A stretch of 64,000 nt of DNA from Fodinicola acaciae (GCF_010993745.1 NZ_WOTN01000002.1:868001-932000), one strand, 5' to 3'. Numbered from the stretch's first letter, positions 33,936 through 43,328 are shown. Program-made: numbers and translations. The notes: generated by a model from the letters alone, not told the origin.

Positions 33936-35213
33936 GTGACCAGACAGCGGCTGCGGTCCGACATCGCCGACCCGGCGCTGGCCGACGACGGCGCGGCGCG
34001 GATCGCGCGCAGCGAGCGGTCGATGCCGGTGTTACGCGCCATCCGCACCGACTTCGCGCAGCGCCGGCCACTGGCCGGCCTGACGGTGGCGGCCTGCCTG
34101 CACGTCACCGCCGAGACCGCCAACCTGGTCGGCACGCTGACCGCCGGCGGCGCGAGCGTACGGCTGGCGGCCTCCAACCCACTGTCCACACAGGACGACG
34201 TGGCGGCCGCTTTGGCCGCACAGCGGGAAGTCGCGGTGTACGCGCGGCGGGGTGTGCCGCCGGCCGACTATCACGAGCATCTCAACGCCGCGATCGGTCC
34301 CGGTCCCGACCTGGTGATCGACAACGGCTGTGACCTGTCGGTGGCGCTGCACACCGACCATCCGGACCTGGCCGCCGGCGTACTCGCCGGCTGCGAGGAC
34401 ACGCCGACCGGCGTGCTGCGGCTGCGCGCGATGGCCGCCGACGGCGCGCTCGGCTATCCGGTCGTCGCGCTCGACGACACGCCGACCCGGCGGCTGGCCG
34501 ACCACCGGCACGGCACCGGCCAGTCGTGCGTCGACGCGATCCTGCGGTCGACCAACATGCTGCTGGCCGGCCGTACGGTCGTCGTCGCCGGCTTCGGTTC
34601 GGTCGGACGCGGCGTGGCCGAACGAGCCCGCGGCATGGGCGCCAACGTGGTGGTCACCGAGGTCGATCCGGTGGCCGCGCTGGACGCCGTGCTGTCCGGC
34701 TATCGCGTGCTGCCGATGGCGTTGGCGGCTCCGGAGGCGGACGTGATCGTCACCGCGACCGGCAACCGCGATGTCGTACGCGGTGAGCACCTGGAGGTGC
34801 TGCGGTCCGGAGCGGTGCTCGCCAACGCCGGCCACTTCGACGTGGAGATCGACGTGCGGTGGCTGCGCGAGCACGCGGTCGGCGTACGCGCACCGCGGCC
34901 GGCGGTGCAGGAGTTCACGCTGGCCGGCGGCCGTACCGTGTCGTTGCTGGCCGAGGGGCGGATCGCCAACCTCGGCGCGGCTGACGGCAACCCGGCCGCC
35001 GTCATGGACCTGGCTTTCGCCGAGCAGGCGCTGACCGTCGCGTGGCTGGCCGGCCGCTCGCGGCTGGAGGTCGGCGTGCACCGGGTGCCGGCCGATGTCG
35101 GCTCACAGGTCGCGACGCTGGAGCTGGCCAGCCTCGGCGTAGGCATCGACGCGCTGAGCGAGGTGCAGCGGCGCTATCTGTCCGCCTGGCGCCAGGGCTC
35201 CTGGGACTCCTGA
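33936..35213 (+). CDS. Adenosylhomocysteinase-like paralogue with degenerate active site
   Basis: A 425-residue relative of SAH hydrolase of the short archaeal/Thermotoga type, not a recent copy of its neighbour. The NAD loop VVVAGFGSVGRG and the GHFDVEID His are kept, as are CLHVTAETA and LSTQDD. But the substrate Glu (RGET in the family) is RGVPP, the Lys of T-K-x-L-F-D-N is Arg and the Asn is His (TRRLADHRHGTGQS), and the final GHP His is Asn (DGNPAAVMD). It probably binds NAD but cannot catalyse the normal reaction. Start GTG 33936 is the best-placed; GTG 33927 is possible. Could regulate sahH or use another substrate. Confidence 0.85.
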   Translation: MTRQRLRSDIADPALADDGAARIARSERSMPVLRAIRTDFAQRRPLAGLTVAACLHVTAETANLVGTLTAGGASVRLAASNPLSTQDDVAAALAAQREVAVYARRGVPPADYHEHLNAAIGPGPDLVIDNGCDLSVALHTDHPDLAAGVLAGCEDTPTGVLRLRAMAADGALGYPVVALDDTPTRRLADHRHGTGQSCVDAILRSTNMLLAGRTVVVAGFGSVGRGVAERARGMGANVVVTEVDPVAALDAVLSGYRVLPMALAAPEADVIVTATGNRDVVRGEHLEVLRSGAVLANAGHFDVEIDVRWLREHAVGVRAPRPAVQEFTLAGGRTVSLLAEGRIANLGAADGNPAAVMDLAFAEQALTVAWLAGRSRLEVGVHRVPADVGSQVATLELASLGVGIDALSEVQRRYLSAWRQGSWDS

Positions 35214-35269
35214 GCTGGCCGCGACGCCGGTTGCTGTCACCTGGTGCCGGTGACGAGGCGTTGCGGCCC

Positions 35270-35467
35270 TCAGGCGGCGGGGAGGTGCCTGCCTTCCAGC
35301 GTCCAGCCGGCCGGGCCATGCACCCAGTGCAGCTCGTCGGCCCACGGGCGGTGCGCGGCCATCATCCGGTCGTGCATCCGCACCTGCTGGGCCACCACGC
35401 CGCGAATCGACCGCAGGATCTTCGTGGTTGCCTTCATGACCTCATGATCGGCGCCTGGCCAGGTCAT
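35270..35467 (-). CDS. Small conserved-looking protein, unknown function
   Basis: A 65-residue (or 55-residue, from ATG 35437) protein. ILRSIRGVVAQQVRMHDRMM and RPWADELHWVHGPAGWTLEG suggest an amphipathic helix followed by a Trp-rich beta segment; similar short proteins occur in other actinobacteria. No function can be named. It lies 62 bp after the RDD gene's stop on the same strand. Confidence 0.5.
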   Translation of the reverse strand: MTWPGADHEVMKATTKILRSIRGVVAQQVRMHDRMMAAHRPWADELHWVHGPAGWTLEGRHLPAA

Positions 35468-35529
35468 GTGAATGGCCAATCGATCGCCGGCGGCCCCCGT
35501 TTCCCGCGGATTCCTCGTCGGATCGGTGG

Positions 35530-36492
35530 TCAGGCTGGAGGTCGATAGCCGGTGGCGGCGGCCGGCTCGGTCGAGGCCGGCTTGGCCCACACCGCTGGAT
35601 CGTCCGGCATCGCCGGCGTTTCCGGTGTGGCGGCGGGAAAAGCCGCGGCGGCGACTGCCGCGGTCTGCTGGCTGAACTTCGCAGCTGCCGCTCGGCGCTC
35701 GGCGCTGCGTTGGAGCGTACGGCGGCGCCGCTCCGCCAGCACCGACACCAGAAAGACCGCTGGTGGCGTGCCGGTCGGTGGTGGCGGCGCGGTCACCTCG
35801 GCGACCTCGGCGACCAGCTCGGCCTCCAGCTTCAGCAGTGCCGGCAGACGCAGGTCGCTGGCTCTGGTGATCAGCCGGCGCATGGCCAGCGCCAGCTCGT
35901 CGTCGAGTCGGGTCAGGTCGAGCGTCTGGGCCCATGGCTGCAGCTGCGGCGGCACGTCCGGGATGCGTACGCCGCGGTCGGGCAGCCGTTCCTGCAGCAC
36001 GATCGTGCCGGCGGCGATGTCGCCGAGCCGTTTGGCGCGGCCGTTGAACAGCAGCGTGATCAGCCCGATGATCCAGGCGATGGGGCCGAGCAGGACGCCT
36101 GGCCACTCCAGCGCGAAGCCGACCAGGCCGCGTACCAGCGCCTGCCGGAACCGGATCGGCCCGCCGTCGTCGCGGACCACCCGCAGGCCGAGCGCGAACT
36201 TGCCGGGGCTCCTGCCGCGGGACAGCGTCTCGAAGGCGATCGGCCAGACCAGGAAGACCAGGATGATCGTCAGCAGCAGGCCGACCAGATATGCGGCGGT
36301 GTCGCCGCTGATCAGCAGGCCGGTCATGGCGAACTGCGCGACGTAGACCAGGCCGTACTGGCAGGCCGCGTCGATGGCGATGGCGAGCGTACGCGTGCCG
36401 AGCCTGGCCACCGGCAGCTCGATGGCCACCGCCTCGCCGGTGAGCAGCAGCCCACCGGCCGGAGTGCCTTCGGTCTGCTCGTCCGCCGCCAT
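35530..36492 (-). CDS. RDD family membrane protein
   Basis: A 320-residue protein with an N-terminal RDD domain: helices at about 30-55, 65-88 and 125-145, with LGTRTLAIAIDAACQYG carrying the motif Arg-Asp and GRSPGKFALGLRVVRDDGG after TM2. The C-terminal ~150 residues are soluble, rich in Ala/Arg/Pro. RDD proteins are linked to ion exchange or osmotic response. Divergent from a SpoIIM-like gene by 52 bp; the same pairing with MoxR/DUF58 genes is typical of actinobacteria (Rv3691-Rv3695). Confidence 0.87.
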   Translation of the reverse strand: MAADEQTEGTPAGGLLLTGEAVAIELPVARLGTRTLAIAIDAACQYGLVYVAQFAMTGLLISGDTAAYLVGLLLTIILVFLVWPIAFETLSRGRSPGKFALGLRVVRDDGGPIRFRQALVRGLVGFALEWPGVLLGPIAWIIGLITLLFNGRAKRLGDIAAGTIVLQERLPDRGVRIPDVPPQLQPWAQTLDLTRLDDELALAMRRLITRASDLRLPALLKLEAELVAEVAEVTAPPPPTGTPPAVFLVSVLAERRRRTLQRSAERRAAAAKFSQQTAAVAAAAFPAATPETPAMPDDPAVWAKPASTEPAAATGYRPPA

Positions 36493-36544
36493 GCCACCAG
36501 TCTGCCAGGGCCGGTCTCGTGCGCGCGGTCGTTACGCTGGCCGG

Positions 36545-37540
36545 GTGGACATCGACGCGTTCGTCATGGAGCACTCCGGTGAGTGGGACCGGCTCGCGGC
36601 GCTGTCCAGGAAGCGGCGACTGACCGGCGAGGAGACCGACGAGCTGATCGGCCTCTACCAGCGCGCGGCGACGCATCTGTCGGTCGTACAGAGCCGGTCG
36701 CCGGACGCGGCGCTGATCGCCAGGCTGTCCCGGCTGGTCGCCGCCGGCCGCGCGGCCGTCACCGGCAGCACCGCGCCGGCCTGGTCGGACGCGGCGCGGT
36801 TCTTCACCGGCTCGTTTCCGGCGACCGTGTTCCGCGCGTGGCGGTGGTGGTGCTCGGTCGCGACGGTCTGCAGCCTGGTCGCCTTCGGCATCATGGCGTA
36901 CGTCGTGCTGAACCCGTCGGCACAGTCGCGGCTCGGCACGCCGGAGGAGATCCGGCAGCTGGTCGACCACGACTTCGCCAGCTACTACAGCGAGCATCCG
37001 GCGCAGGTCTTCGCCGCGCAGGTGTGGCTCAACAACGCGATGCTGACCGCGGCGGCGCTGGTGGCCGGCATCCTGATCCTGCCGGTCGTCTATCTGCTGC
37101 TGCAGAACATCCTCAACGTCGGCATCGTCGGCGGTGTCATGATCGCCAACGGCAAGGCGGATGTGTTCTTCGGCCTGATCGTGCCGCACGGCCTGCTTGA
37201 GCTGATGTGCGTGTTCGTCGGCACCGGCATCGGCCTGCGGATCGGCTGGGCCTGGATCGCGCCCGGCCCGTTTCGTACGCGCGCCCAGGCGGTCGCCACC
37301 GAAGCGCGCGCCGGCGTCACCGCCGCACTCGGCCTGGCCGGCGTACTCGCCGTGAGCGGCGCGATCGAGGCCTTCGTGACCCCGTCGCACCTGCCGACCT
37401 TCGCGCGTATCGGCATCGGCGTGGTCGCCTTCGCCGGCTTCCTCACCTACATCATCTTCTTCGGCCGCCGCGCCACCCGGGCCGGCGAAACCGGCGACCT
37501 CCACGTCGGCGAACGCGAGGACTACGCCCCCGTCGCCTGA
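36545..37540 (+). CDS. SpoIIM-family (stage II sporulation protein M-like) membrane protein
   Basis: A 331-residue membrane protein of the SpoIIM/DUF95 family. The N-terminus DIDAFVMEHSGEWDRLAAL is a family signature (W-x-R-L). Helices follow at about 100-125, 165-190, 205-230, 255-275 and 285-305. The RDD-SpoIIM-DUF58-MoxR neighbourhood suggests a membrane complex assembled with MoxR ATPase help; no direct role in spore formation is implied. GTG 36545. A TIR element begins 30 bp after the stop. Confidence 0.87.
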   Translation: MDIDAFVMEHSGEWDRLAALSRKRRLTGEETDELIGLYQRAATHLSVVQSRSPDAALIARLSRLVAAGRAAVTGSTAPAWSDAARFFTGSFPATVFRAWRWWCSVATVCSLVAFGIMAYVVLNPSAQSRLGTPEEIRQLVDHDFASYYSEHPAQVFAAQVWLNNAMLTAAALVAGILILPVVYLLLQNILNVGIVGGVMIANGKADVFFGLIVPHGLLELMCVFVGTGIGLRIGWAWIAPGPFRTRAQAVATEARAGVTAALGLAGVLAVSGAIEAFVTPSHLPTFARIGIGVVAFAGFLTYIIFFGRRATRAGETGDLHVGEREDYAPVA

Positions 37541-37570
37541 CCGTTGCGACTGCTCACCATCTCCACCCCC

Positions 37571-38034
37571 TCACCCAAACTGTCGTATCCTCCCGCCAAT
37601 CTGAACCCCCACCCAAGACGGGTGGGGGGTGGGTCCGAGAGGTCTTCTTACCTACATAGAAACCTCATCAGCCACAGAAGTCACACGGGTCACAGGCGGC
37701 GGTCGGCGGGATGGTCGCATGGCCACCATGCGTGCGCCAGACGCACGTAAGGGGTCCATGCGACCATCGGCGAGCCTCGCAAAAGGTGTATTTAGCGCTC
37801 CACTTCGCTCGTCGCCGCGTCCTGGCGGCCGATGGCGGCGTCACGCGCTCGCGAACTCGACGTTGTGCTCGTTTACATCGTTGCAAAACCACCAAAACGT
37901 CGAGTTCGCGATCCGGCGTGACCAAGATCAACTTCTAACTTGGGTAAGTTTCCACGCGAACCCACCCCCCGCCCGTTTTGGGTGGGGGCCCAGATTGGCG
38001 CAGGGGTACGACAGTTTCGCGCCGTAGCGGGTAA
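37571..38034. repeat. TIR-bounded mosaic repeat element, copy B (inverted relative to A)
   Basis: Occupies the 495-bp gap between the convergent SpoIIM and DUF58 genes. Ends: AAACTGTCGTAT (37577-37588) and its counterpart GGTACGACAGTTTCGCGCC (38005-38023) running to GTAGCGGGTAA, one base before the DUF58 stop. The inner order is reversed relative to copies A, C and E: first the GCATGG hairpin, ATGGTCGCATGG (37711-37722) against 37756-37767; then GTATTTAGCGCTCC; then the hairpin with arms CGCGAACTCGACGTT (37850-37864) and 37896-37910. The CCCACCC/GGGTGGG hairpins occur at both ends. No gene seen. Confidence 0.8.
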
Positions 38035-38035
38035 G

Positions 38036-39367
38036 TCAGAGGAGGCCGGCCGCCTTGAGTTCCAGGTAGGCGTCGGCGACCTTGGAGGCGAAGATGTCGG
38101 CCGGGGCGTCGACGACCTGGACGCCGGCGCGGCGGAGTGCGGAGACGATGCGGCGGCGTTCGCCGAGCGCGCGTTCGGCGGCGGCGCGTTGGTAGACGGC
38201 TTCGGAGCCGGCGCGCCGGCCGCTCGCCGGTTGGATCGGGCCGGCCATCGCGGCGACGGTCGGGTCGCTGGGGGTGGCGAGTACGACCGTGTGCCGCGCC
38301 GTCAGGCCGCCGAGCACCGGCAGCAGTCCCTGCTCGAGCGCGGCCGGCTCCAGGGCGGTGAACAGCACGACCAGCGAGCGCTTCCGCTCGGCGTGCAGCA
38401 CTTCGCTGACCATCAACGAAAAGTCGCTCTCCGCCAGCCGCGGGAACAGCCGCGCCATCGCCTGCACCAGCGACGGCAGGATGTTCGCGCGGTGCGCGCC
38501 GGTCACCCGCGCCTGTACGTCGGTGTCGACGGCAAACATGTCGACGCGGTCGTCCGCGCGCGCCGCGACGGCGCCAAGAAGCAGGCAGGCGTCCAAGGAT
38601 GCGTCCAGCCGTGGAATGTCGGCGATACGCGCCGCCGACGTACGACCGGTGTCGACAACGCACACGACCTTGCGGTCGCGTTCCGGACGCCAGGTGCGTA
38701 CGACGACCGTGTCGCGCCGAGCGGTCGCCCGCCAGTCGATCGACCGCACGTCGTCGCCGTCGACATATTCGCGCAGTGAGTCGAATTCCGTGCCCTGACC
38801 GCGGCCACGCACCGCCAGCTGGCCTTCCAGCTGCCGCAGTTTCGACAGTTTCTCCGGCAAAAACTTGCGCGAGGTGAAGGGCGGCAACACCAGCAGTGTC
38901 CACTGTGGAGTGATCCGCCGCGCGGTTTTCCGCCTGGTCTGGCGAAAGGCCAGCCGCAGCGGACCGTAAGCGCGGATCGTCACCCGGTCGGTCCTCCGGT
39001 CACCGCGGCGGGTCGGCGTCAGTGTCGTCGTGACCGTGCCATTTTGGCCTGGCCGCAGCGAAATCCGGTGTGCGTACGGTGCGGCGCCGGCGGACGGGAC
39101 CCACGCGTCGCGGACCATCCCGCGCAGCGGCCGCCTGCCGGCGTTGGTCATGTGCAGGTCGACGGTGACGGTCTCGCCGAGCCGCGTCTGCAGCGCGCCG
39201 TCGCGGTGCATCCGCACTTTCCTTGGCGCGGCGGCAAAAGACCAGTCGACCACGACAAGCACCAGCACCACCGCGGCGCAGATCAGGAGTCCGATCCACG
39301 GCGACGGCCACAGCGGCGCCGACAGCACACCGATCGCGAAGAGCGCGACCCCCCGACCGCTGATCAT
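38036..39367 (-). CDS. DUF58 domain-containing protein
   Basis: A 443-residue protein with two N-terminal membrane helices (about 5-22, 26-44), a beta-rich middle region and the DUF58 signature GTEFDSLREYVDGDDVRSID then WRATARRDTVVVRTW near 205. The downstream part is a von Willebrand A-like fold with CVVDTGRTS as its metal-site-like loop. DUF58 proteins act with MoxR AAA ATPases, possibly in maturation of other complexes. ATG 39367 is one base from the MoxR stop, so the two are co-translated. Confidence 0.9.
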   Translation of the reverse strand: MISGRGVALFAIGVLSAPLWPSPWIGLLICAAVVLVLVVVDWSFAAAPRKVRMHRDGALQTRLGETVTVDLHMTNAGRRPLRGMVRDAWVPSAGAAPYAHRISLRPGQNGTVTTTLTPTRRGDRRTDRVTIRAYGPLRLAFRQTRRKTARRITPQWTLLVLPPFTSRKFLPEKLSKLRQLEGQLAVRGRGQGTEFDSLREYVDGDDVRSIDWRATARRDTVVVRTWRPERDRKVVCVVDTGRTSAARIADIPRLDASLDACLLLGAVAARADDRVDMFAVDTDVQARVTGAHRANILPSLVQAMARLFPRLAESDFSLMVSEVLHAERKRSLVVLFTALEPAALEQGLLPVLGGLTARHTVVLATPSDPTVAAMAGPIQPASGRRAGSEAVYQRAAAERALGERRRIVSALRRAGVQVVDAPADIFASKVADAYLELKAAGLL

Positions 39368-39368
39368 G

Positions 39369-40472
39369 TCAGCGTGGCGCCGGGACGCTGGCCAACACGG
39401 TGTCCAGTACGCCGTCGGCGGTGACACCTTCCAGCTCGGCCTCCGGACGTACGGCGACGCGATGCCGCAGCGTCGGCCGGGCCAGCGCCTTCACGTCGTC
39501 AGGCGTCACGTACGACCGGCCGGACAGCCAGGCCCACGCCTTCGAGGTCGCCAGCAGCGCGGTCGCGCCACGCGGCGACGCACCGAGCGACAGCGACGGC
39601 GACGACCGCGTCTGGCGGCAGATGTCCACCACATACGCGAGCACCGGGTCGGCGATCCGCACCTGGCGTACGGCCTCACGAGCGGCCGCCAGGTCCTCCA
39701 CACCGGCGACCTGCTCGACACCGGCCGCGGCCAGGTCGCGCGGGTCGAAGCCGGCGTTGTGCGCCTGTACGACCTTCAGCTCCTCGTCGCGGGTCGGCAG
39801 CGGCACCGTCAGCTTCAGCAGGAACCGGTCGAGCTGCGCCTCCGGCAGCGGATACGTGCCTTCGTACTCGATCGGGTTCTGCGTCGCCGCCACCACGAAC
39901 GGGTCCGGCAGCGGCCGCGGCTCGCCGTCGACCGACACCGTCCGTTCCTCCATCGCCTCCAGCAGCGAGGCCTGCGTCTTGGGTGGCGTCCGGTTGATCT
40001 CGTCGGCGAGCAGCAGGTTGGTGAAAACCGGCCCCGCACGGAAGGAAAACTCGGCCGTACGCGCGTCGTAGACCAGCGAGCCGGTCACGTCGCCAGGCAT
40101 CAGGTCAGGGGTGAACTGGACGCGCTTGTGGTCCAGCCGGAGGGCGTGTGACAGCGTGCGTACGAGCAGCGTCTTCGCGACGCCCGGCACGCCTTCCAGC
40201 AGCACGTGTCCACGGCAGAGCAGGGCGATCACCAGGCCGGTCACCGTCGCGTCCTGGCCGATGACGACCTTGCCGACCTCGGCGCGCAGCCGGGTCAGCG
40301 CCTCGCGAGCCGCCTCGCTGTCGGCGGACTCCTCCGGAGGTTGCGCGTACGCGGTCGCCGGCACCTCGCCGTTGGAACTGGCCGGCTGTGGTGGCGGCAC
40401 CGGCCGCGACGGCGGTGGCACCGGAGCTCCGGCCGGAGGCCGAGGTGGGAAGAACTCGAAGTTCTGGCTCAC
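39369..40472 (-). CDS. MoxR-family AAA+ ATPase
   Basis: A 367-residue AAA+ chaperone-type ATPase. The N-terminal ~60 residues are a Pro-rich tail. Walker A is LLEGVPGVAKTLLVRTL (~105), Walker B LLLADEINRTPPKTQASLL (~165), sensor 1 VVAATQNPIEYEGTYPLPEAQ split around residue 200, and the lid domain follows (SPRGATALLATSKAWAWLSG). Partner of the DUF58 VWA-like protein downstream. GTG 40472 overlaps the DUF4350 stop by 4 bp. The cluster order DUF4129-DUF4350-MoxR-DUF58 is actinobacterial standard. Confidence 0.93.
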   Translation of the reverse strand: MSQNFEFFPPRPPAGAPVPPPSRPVPPPQPASSNGEVPATAYAQPPEESADSEAAREALTRLRAEVGKVVIGQDATVTGLVIALLCRGHVLLEGVPGVAKTLLVRTLSHALRLDHKRVQFTPDLMPGDVTGSLVYDARTAEFSFRAGPVFTNLLLADEINRTPPKTQASLLEAMEERTVSVDGEPRPLPDPFVVAATQNPIEYEGTYPLPEAQLDRFLLKLTVPLPTRDEELKVVQAHNAGFDPRDLAAAGVEQVAGVEDLAAAREAVRQVRIADPVLAYVVDICRQTRSSPSLSLGASPRGATALLATSKAWAWLSGRSYVTPDDVKALARPTLRHRVAVRPEAELEGVTADGVLDTVLASVPAPR

Positions 40473-41722
40473 TGTGGGGTTCCCTCCGCTGTGGTGCCTC
40501 GACCGGTGCGGCCGGCCGTCAGATTGGCGAGATAGTCGTCGACCGCCTGGTCGAGGTCGGTGGCCAGCGCGACCAGACCCTGGTCGTCGGTCGGCGACGA
40601 ACCGTAGAAGAGCAGCTGGAGCTCGTCGACGCCGCGGCCGGGCCGGCCGATCCGCTCGGCGAGCGCGATCGCCAGCGCGCGCTGGTCGGGATCGGGCCCG
40701 AGGCCGAGGCCAGGCGTGACCCGCGCGAGCGCGCCACCGCGCAGCGACGCGGCGGCCAGCTGGCGAGCTCGCGCCTTGCGATAGAGCCGGGCGCGGCCTT
40801 CGACGGTCTCCGCCGACCGTACGACCACCGGCAGCGGCTCCGGCACCGGCGTGCCGAGCCGGCGCGCGCGCCACAACGCCGCCAACCCGCCGGCCACGAG
40901 CAGATAGACGAAGGCGACCGTGACCCAGCGCGGAAACAGCGGCTGGCTGTCGGCGTCACCGGCCGGCGCCGTCTCCGACTCGTCGAGATAGAGCCAGTCG
41001 ACGCGGTCGTGGGTGGAGAGCAGGTTGACGCCGAGAGCGGCGTTGCCGTTCTCGGCGAGGTGCCGGTTGGTGAGGATCTCCGCGTCGGCGATCAGGACGT
41101 ACTGCGGACCGGTCGGCCTGGTGACCAGCAGGACGCCGCCGTCGTAGCAGCTGGTGACCGTGGCGTTCGTCAGCTCACTGGCGTCGTATCCGCGGCTCTG
41201 GATGCCGGCCGGACCGGCCGCGGTCGCCTCCGGCGCCGAGCACTTCGGCGACACCGGCGGCTCCGGCAGGTCGTCGCGGAACGTCAGTCGCGGCAGCAGG
41301 GCCTGGAGGGCCTGCGGGTCGGGTTCGGCGAGTACGACGCGGGTCGAGGCCGGCAGCGAACCGAGTGCGCGGATCGTCCGCAGCGCCAGCGGCTCGGTCG
41401 ACGACACGAACAGCGTGTCGTCGCCGGCGCGCGCGGCTTCCAGCGCGGAGGCGCTGTCGTCGTGAGTGCGTACGGGCGTGCCGTACTTCTCGGTGATCAC
41501 GCGCAGAGCGTTGGCGCCTTCGGGCCGGTAGGAGCGCGGGTTGAGTGTGCCGACCTCGCTGCTGCTGACATCGATCAGGAAGACGATGCTCGCGCCGAGC
41601 ACCAGGACGACGACGATCAGCAGCGGCAGCCTGGCCCACCGCCAGGCGCGGCCGGTCGCGGCGCCGGCGCTCGGGTCTTTCAGCTGGCCAGGGGGTGGCG
41701 GTGGCGCGAGGGTCGTGGTCAC
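40469..41722 (-). CDS. DUF4350 domain-containing membrane protein
   Basis: A 417-residue protein. After a Pro-rich start a membrane helix spans ~33-53 (LPLLIVVVLVLGASIVFLI). The extracytoplasmic DUF4350 region runs to ~255 and contains two Cys (PKCSAPE and TSCYDGG) that could pair. A second helix lies at ~262-280 (VTVAFVYLLVAGGLAALW), followed by a cytosolic tail. GTG 41722 overlaps the DUF4129 gene stop by 4 bp. Function unknown beyond membership in the MoxR cluster. Confidence 0.85.
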   Translation of the reverse strand: MTTTLAPPPPPGQLKDPSAGAATGRAWRWARLPLLIVVVLVLGASIVFLIDVSSSEVGTLNPRSYRPEGANALRVITEKYGTPVRTHDDSASALEAARAGDDTLFVSSTEPLALRTIRALGSLPASTRVVLAEPDPQALQALLPRLTFRDDLPEPPVSPKCSAPEATAAGPAGIQSRGYDASELTNATVTSCYDGGVLLVTRPTGPQYVLIADAEILTNRHLAENGNAALGVNLLSTHDRVDWLYLDESETAPAGDADSQPLFPRWVTVAFVYLLVAGGLAALWRARRLGTPVPEPLPVVVRSAETVEGRARLYRKARARQLAAASLRGGALARVTPGLGLGPDPDQRALAIALAERIGRPGRGVDELQLLFYGSSPTDDQGLVALATDLDQAVDDYLANLTAGRTGRGTTAEGTPQ

Positions 41723-42393
41723 TTCGGTTCTTCCGGCAGGGCCCAGCCGGCGGTGACCGGCTCCGGCTCCGCGTCGGCCGGTTTGGCTGCGGCGACCGCC
41801 TCGTAGACCTGGCGCATGGTCGTGTCGTCGCGGCGGCTGGCCACCTTCGTGCCATACCAGATGTCGCTGAAGAGCTGCGCGCCTTTGGTCAGCTGCGCGG
41901 TGGCATCGGGCAGCGAGCGGCGTACGGCGGCGACGATCTCGGTGACCGTACGACCTGGTCGCGGGTCGAGCAGGTCGCGCTCCTCCAGCGAGCGGACGAT
42001 GGCTCGGAGGCGTTCGCGTACGGCCTCGGCATAGCGGCCGTCGGCGGCGTACTGGTCGGCGAGGTCGTTGTGGCTGGTCGTCGTGCCGGTGCCGAGTCGC
42101 AGTTTGGGTTCCGCGCTGGTCACTGAGCGGGACGGCAGGCCGAAGCGCCAGACCAGCAGGCCGATCAGCAGCAGCGCCGCGATGACCACGACCACGAAGC
42201 CCCAGTTGGCGCCGGCGTCGCCGCCGCTGAGTGCGTTGAGATGGCGGTCGATCCAGTCGAGGGTGTCGCTGGCCCAGCGCTCCAGCACGCTGTCCTGGTG
42301 CTGCTGGTAGGGCTGTTTGGCCAGCTCCTCGGCGGCCGACCGGCGCGCGTCGTCGCCACCGACCGGCGGACGCAGCAACAGCGTGGTGATCAT
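41719..42393 (-). CDS. DUF4129 domain-containing protein
   Basis: A 224-residue protein with one central helix at about 65-85 (WGFVVVVIAALLLIGLLVW). The C-terminal DUF4129 region has the family pattern YAEAVRERLRAIVRSLEERD then GRTVTEIVAAVRRSLP and DIWYGTKVASRRDD. In this family it lies on the cytosolic side and neighbours a MoxR ATPase. ATG 42393 overlaps the upstream membrane gene's stop by 4 bp. Confidence 0.87.
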   Translation of the reverse strand: MITTLLLRPPVGGDDARRSAAEELAKQPYQQHQDSVLERWASDTLDWIDRHLNALSGGDAGANWGFVVVVIAALLLIGLLVWRFGLPSRSVTSAEPKLRLGTGTTTSHNDLADQYAADGRYAEAVRERLRAIVRSLEERDLLDPRPGRTVTEIVAAVRRSLPDATAQLTKGAQLFSDIWYGTKVASRRDDTTMRQVYEAVAAAKPADAEPEPVTAGWALPEEPK

Positions 42394-43328
42394 GAGGCCC
42401 CCGTTTTCCGCGTACGGCGTCGCCGGCGGTTGGCCAGCAGCACCTCGATGTCCAGGCCCTCACCGCGCATCCGGCGGTCGGCGTAGAGGATGCCGGCGTT
42501 GTATGCGACGAACGGCGCGATCAGCGCGTTGGTCGCGAGCACGATGACCTCGAGCGCGAAGAGCAGGCCGAACAGCAGGCTGGTGGACGGGCCGAAGAGG
42601 CTGATCAGCAGGATCGCCGCGGCGCCGACGAAGCTGGTGACCGCCACCGTGAGCAGGGCCTGGACCAGGTAGGCGAGCAGCCGGATCAGCAGTACGCGGC
42701 CGCTGTCCTTGCCGGAGAGTTGGGTCGCGCGCCGGATCGCCGCGAAGGGCCCGATCTTCTCCAGCACGACAGTCGGACCGGTCAGTGCCACCACCGGCTG
42801 CACGGCGGCCCATCCGACGAACGAGAGCAGCAGGCTGGCGACCGTCTCGATCACGCCGACGATCGCGCTCAGGCTGAGCAGCGCCAGCCACCGGCCGCGC
42901 ATGCTCTCGCGGATCCGCCGGAACGACGCCGTACGCCCGCCGACCGCGTCGTCCGCGACCGGCGCGAGCAGGCCGGACAGCGCGGCCGTGCCGATGTGGG
43001 TGAGCGTCTGCACCGCGTACGAGGTGGCCGCGAAACCCAGCAGGATCAGCAGCGTGCCGACCGCGCTCTGCGTACTGACCTGGCTCAGCAGCAGGGCGAA
43101 CAGGGCGGCCAGCGGGATCGCGACGACCTGGATCGCCACCGCCACCGCGACCCCCAGCGACAGGCTGATCCGCGGCCACCGGCGCACCAGGTCCCAGGAG
43201 AAGTCGATCACCTCGCCGATCGCCAGCGGCCGCATCGGAATGCTCGGCGTACCCCCGCTCACCGGCACCTCGGCAGCATCGAGCCGCGAGGGGCTGACGG
43301 CATCCACGGCTGCGGCCATACCCGCCAT
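42390..43328 (-). CDS. Polytopic membrane protein of the MoxR cluster
   Basis: A 312-residue protein with about six predicted helices. After an N-terminal ~30 residue soluble lead, IPMRPLAIGEVIDFSWDLVR matches the start of glycerophosphodiester phosphodiesterase-type membrane domains. Helices lie at about 55-80, 88-112, 145-170, 215-240 and 245-275. First gene of the DUF4129-DUF4350-MoxR-DUF58 operon. ATG 43328 is preferred; ATG 43319 or an upstream start at 43349 are alternatives. No enzymatic motif is visible. Confidence 0.78.
   Translation of the reverse strand: MAGMAAAVDAVSPSRLDAAEVPVSGGTPSIPMRPLAIGEVIDFSWDLVRRWPRISLSLGVAVAVAIQVVAIPLAALFALLLSQVSTQSAVGTLLILLGFAATSYAVQTLTHIGTAALSGLLAPVADDAVGGRTASFRRIRESMRGRWLALLSLSAIVGVIETVASLLLSFVGWAAVQPVVALTGPTVVLEKIGPFAAIRRATQLSGKDSGRVLLIRLLAYLVQALLTVAVTSFVGAAAILLISLFGPSTSLLFGLLFALEVIVLATNALIAPFVAYNAGILYADRRMRGEGLDIEVLLANRRRRRTRKTGAS

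Noticed and set aside
35270-37504. 744-residue minus-strand frame across the RDD and SpoIIM genes
   Set aside because: It is antisense or out of frame to both recognised genes; only its last 55-65 residues look real and are kept as a small gene.
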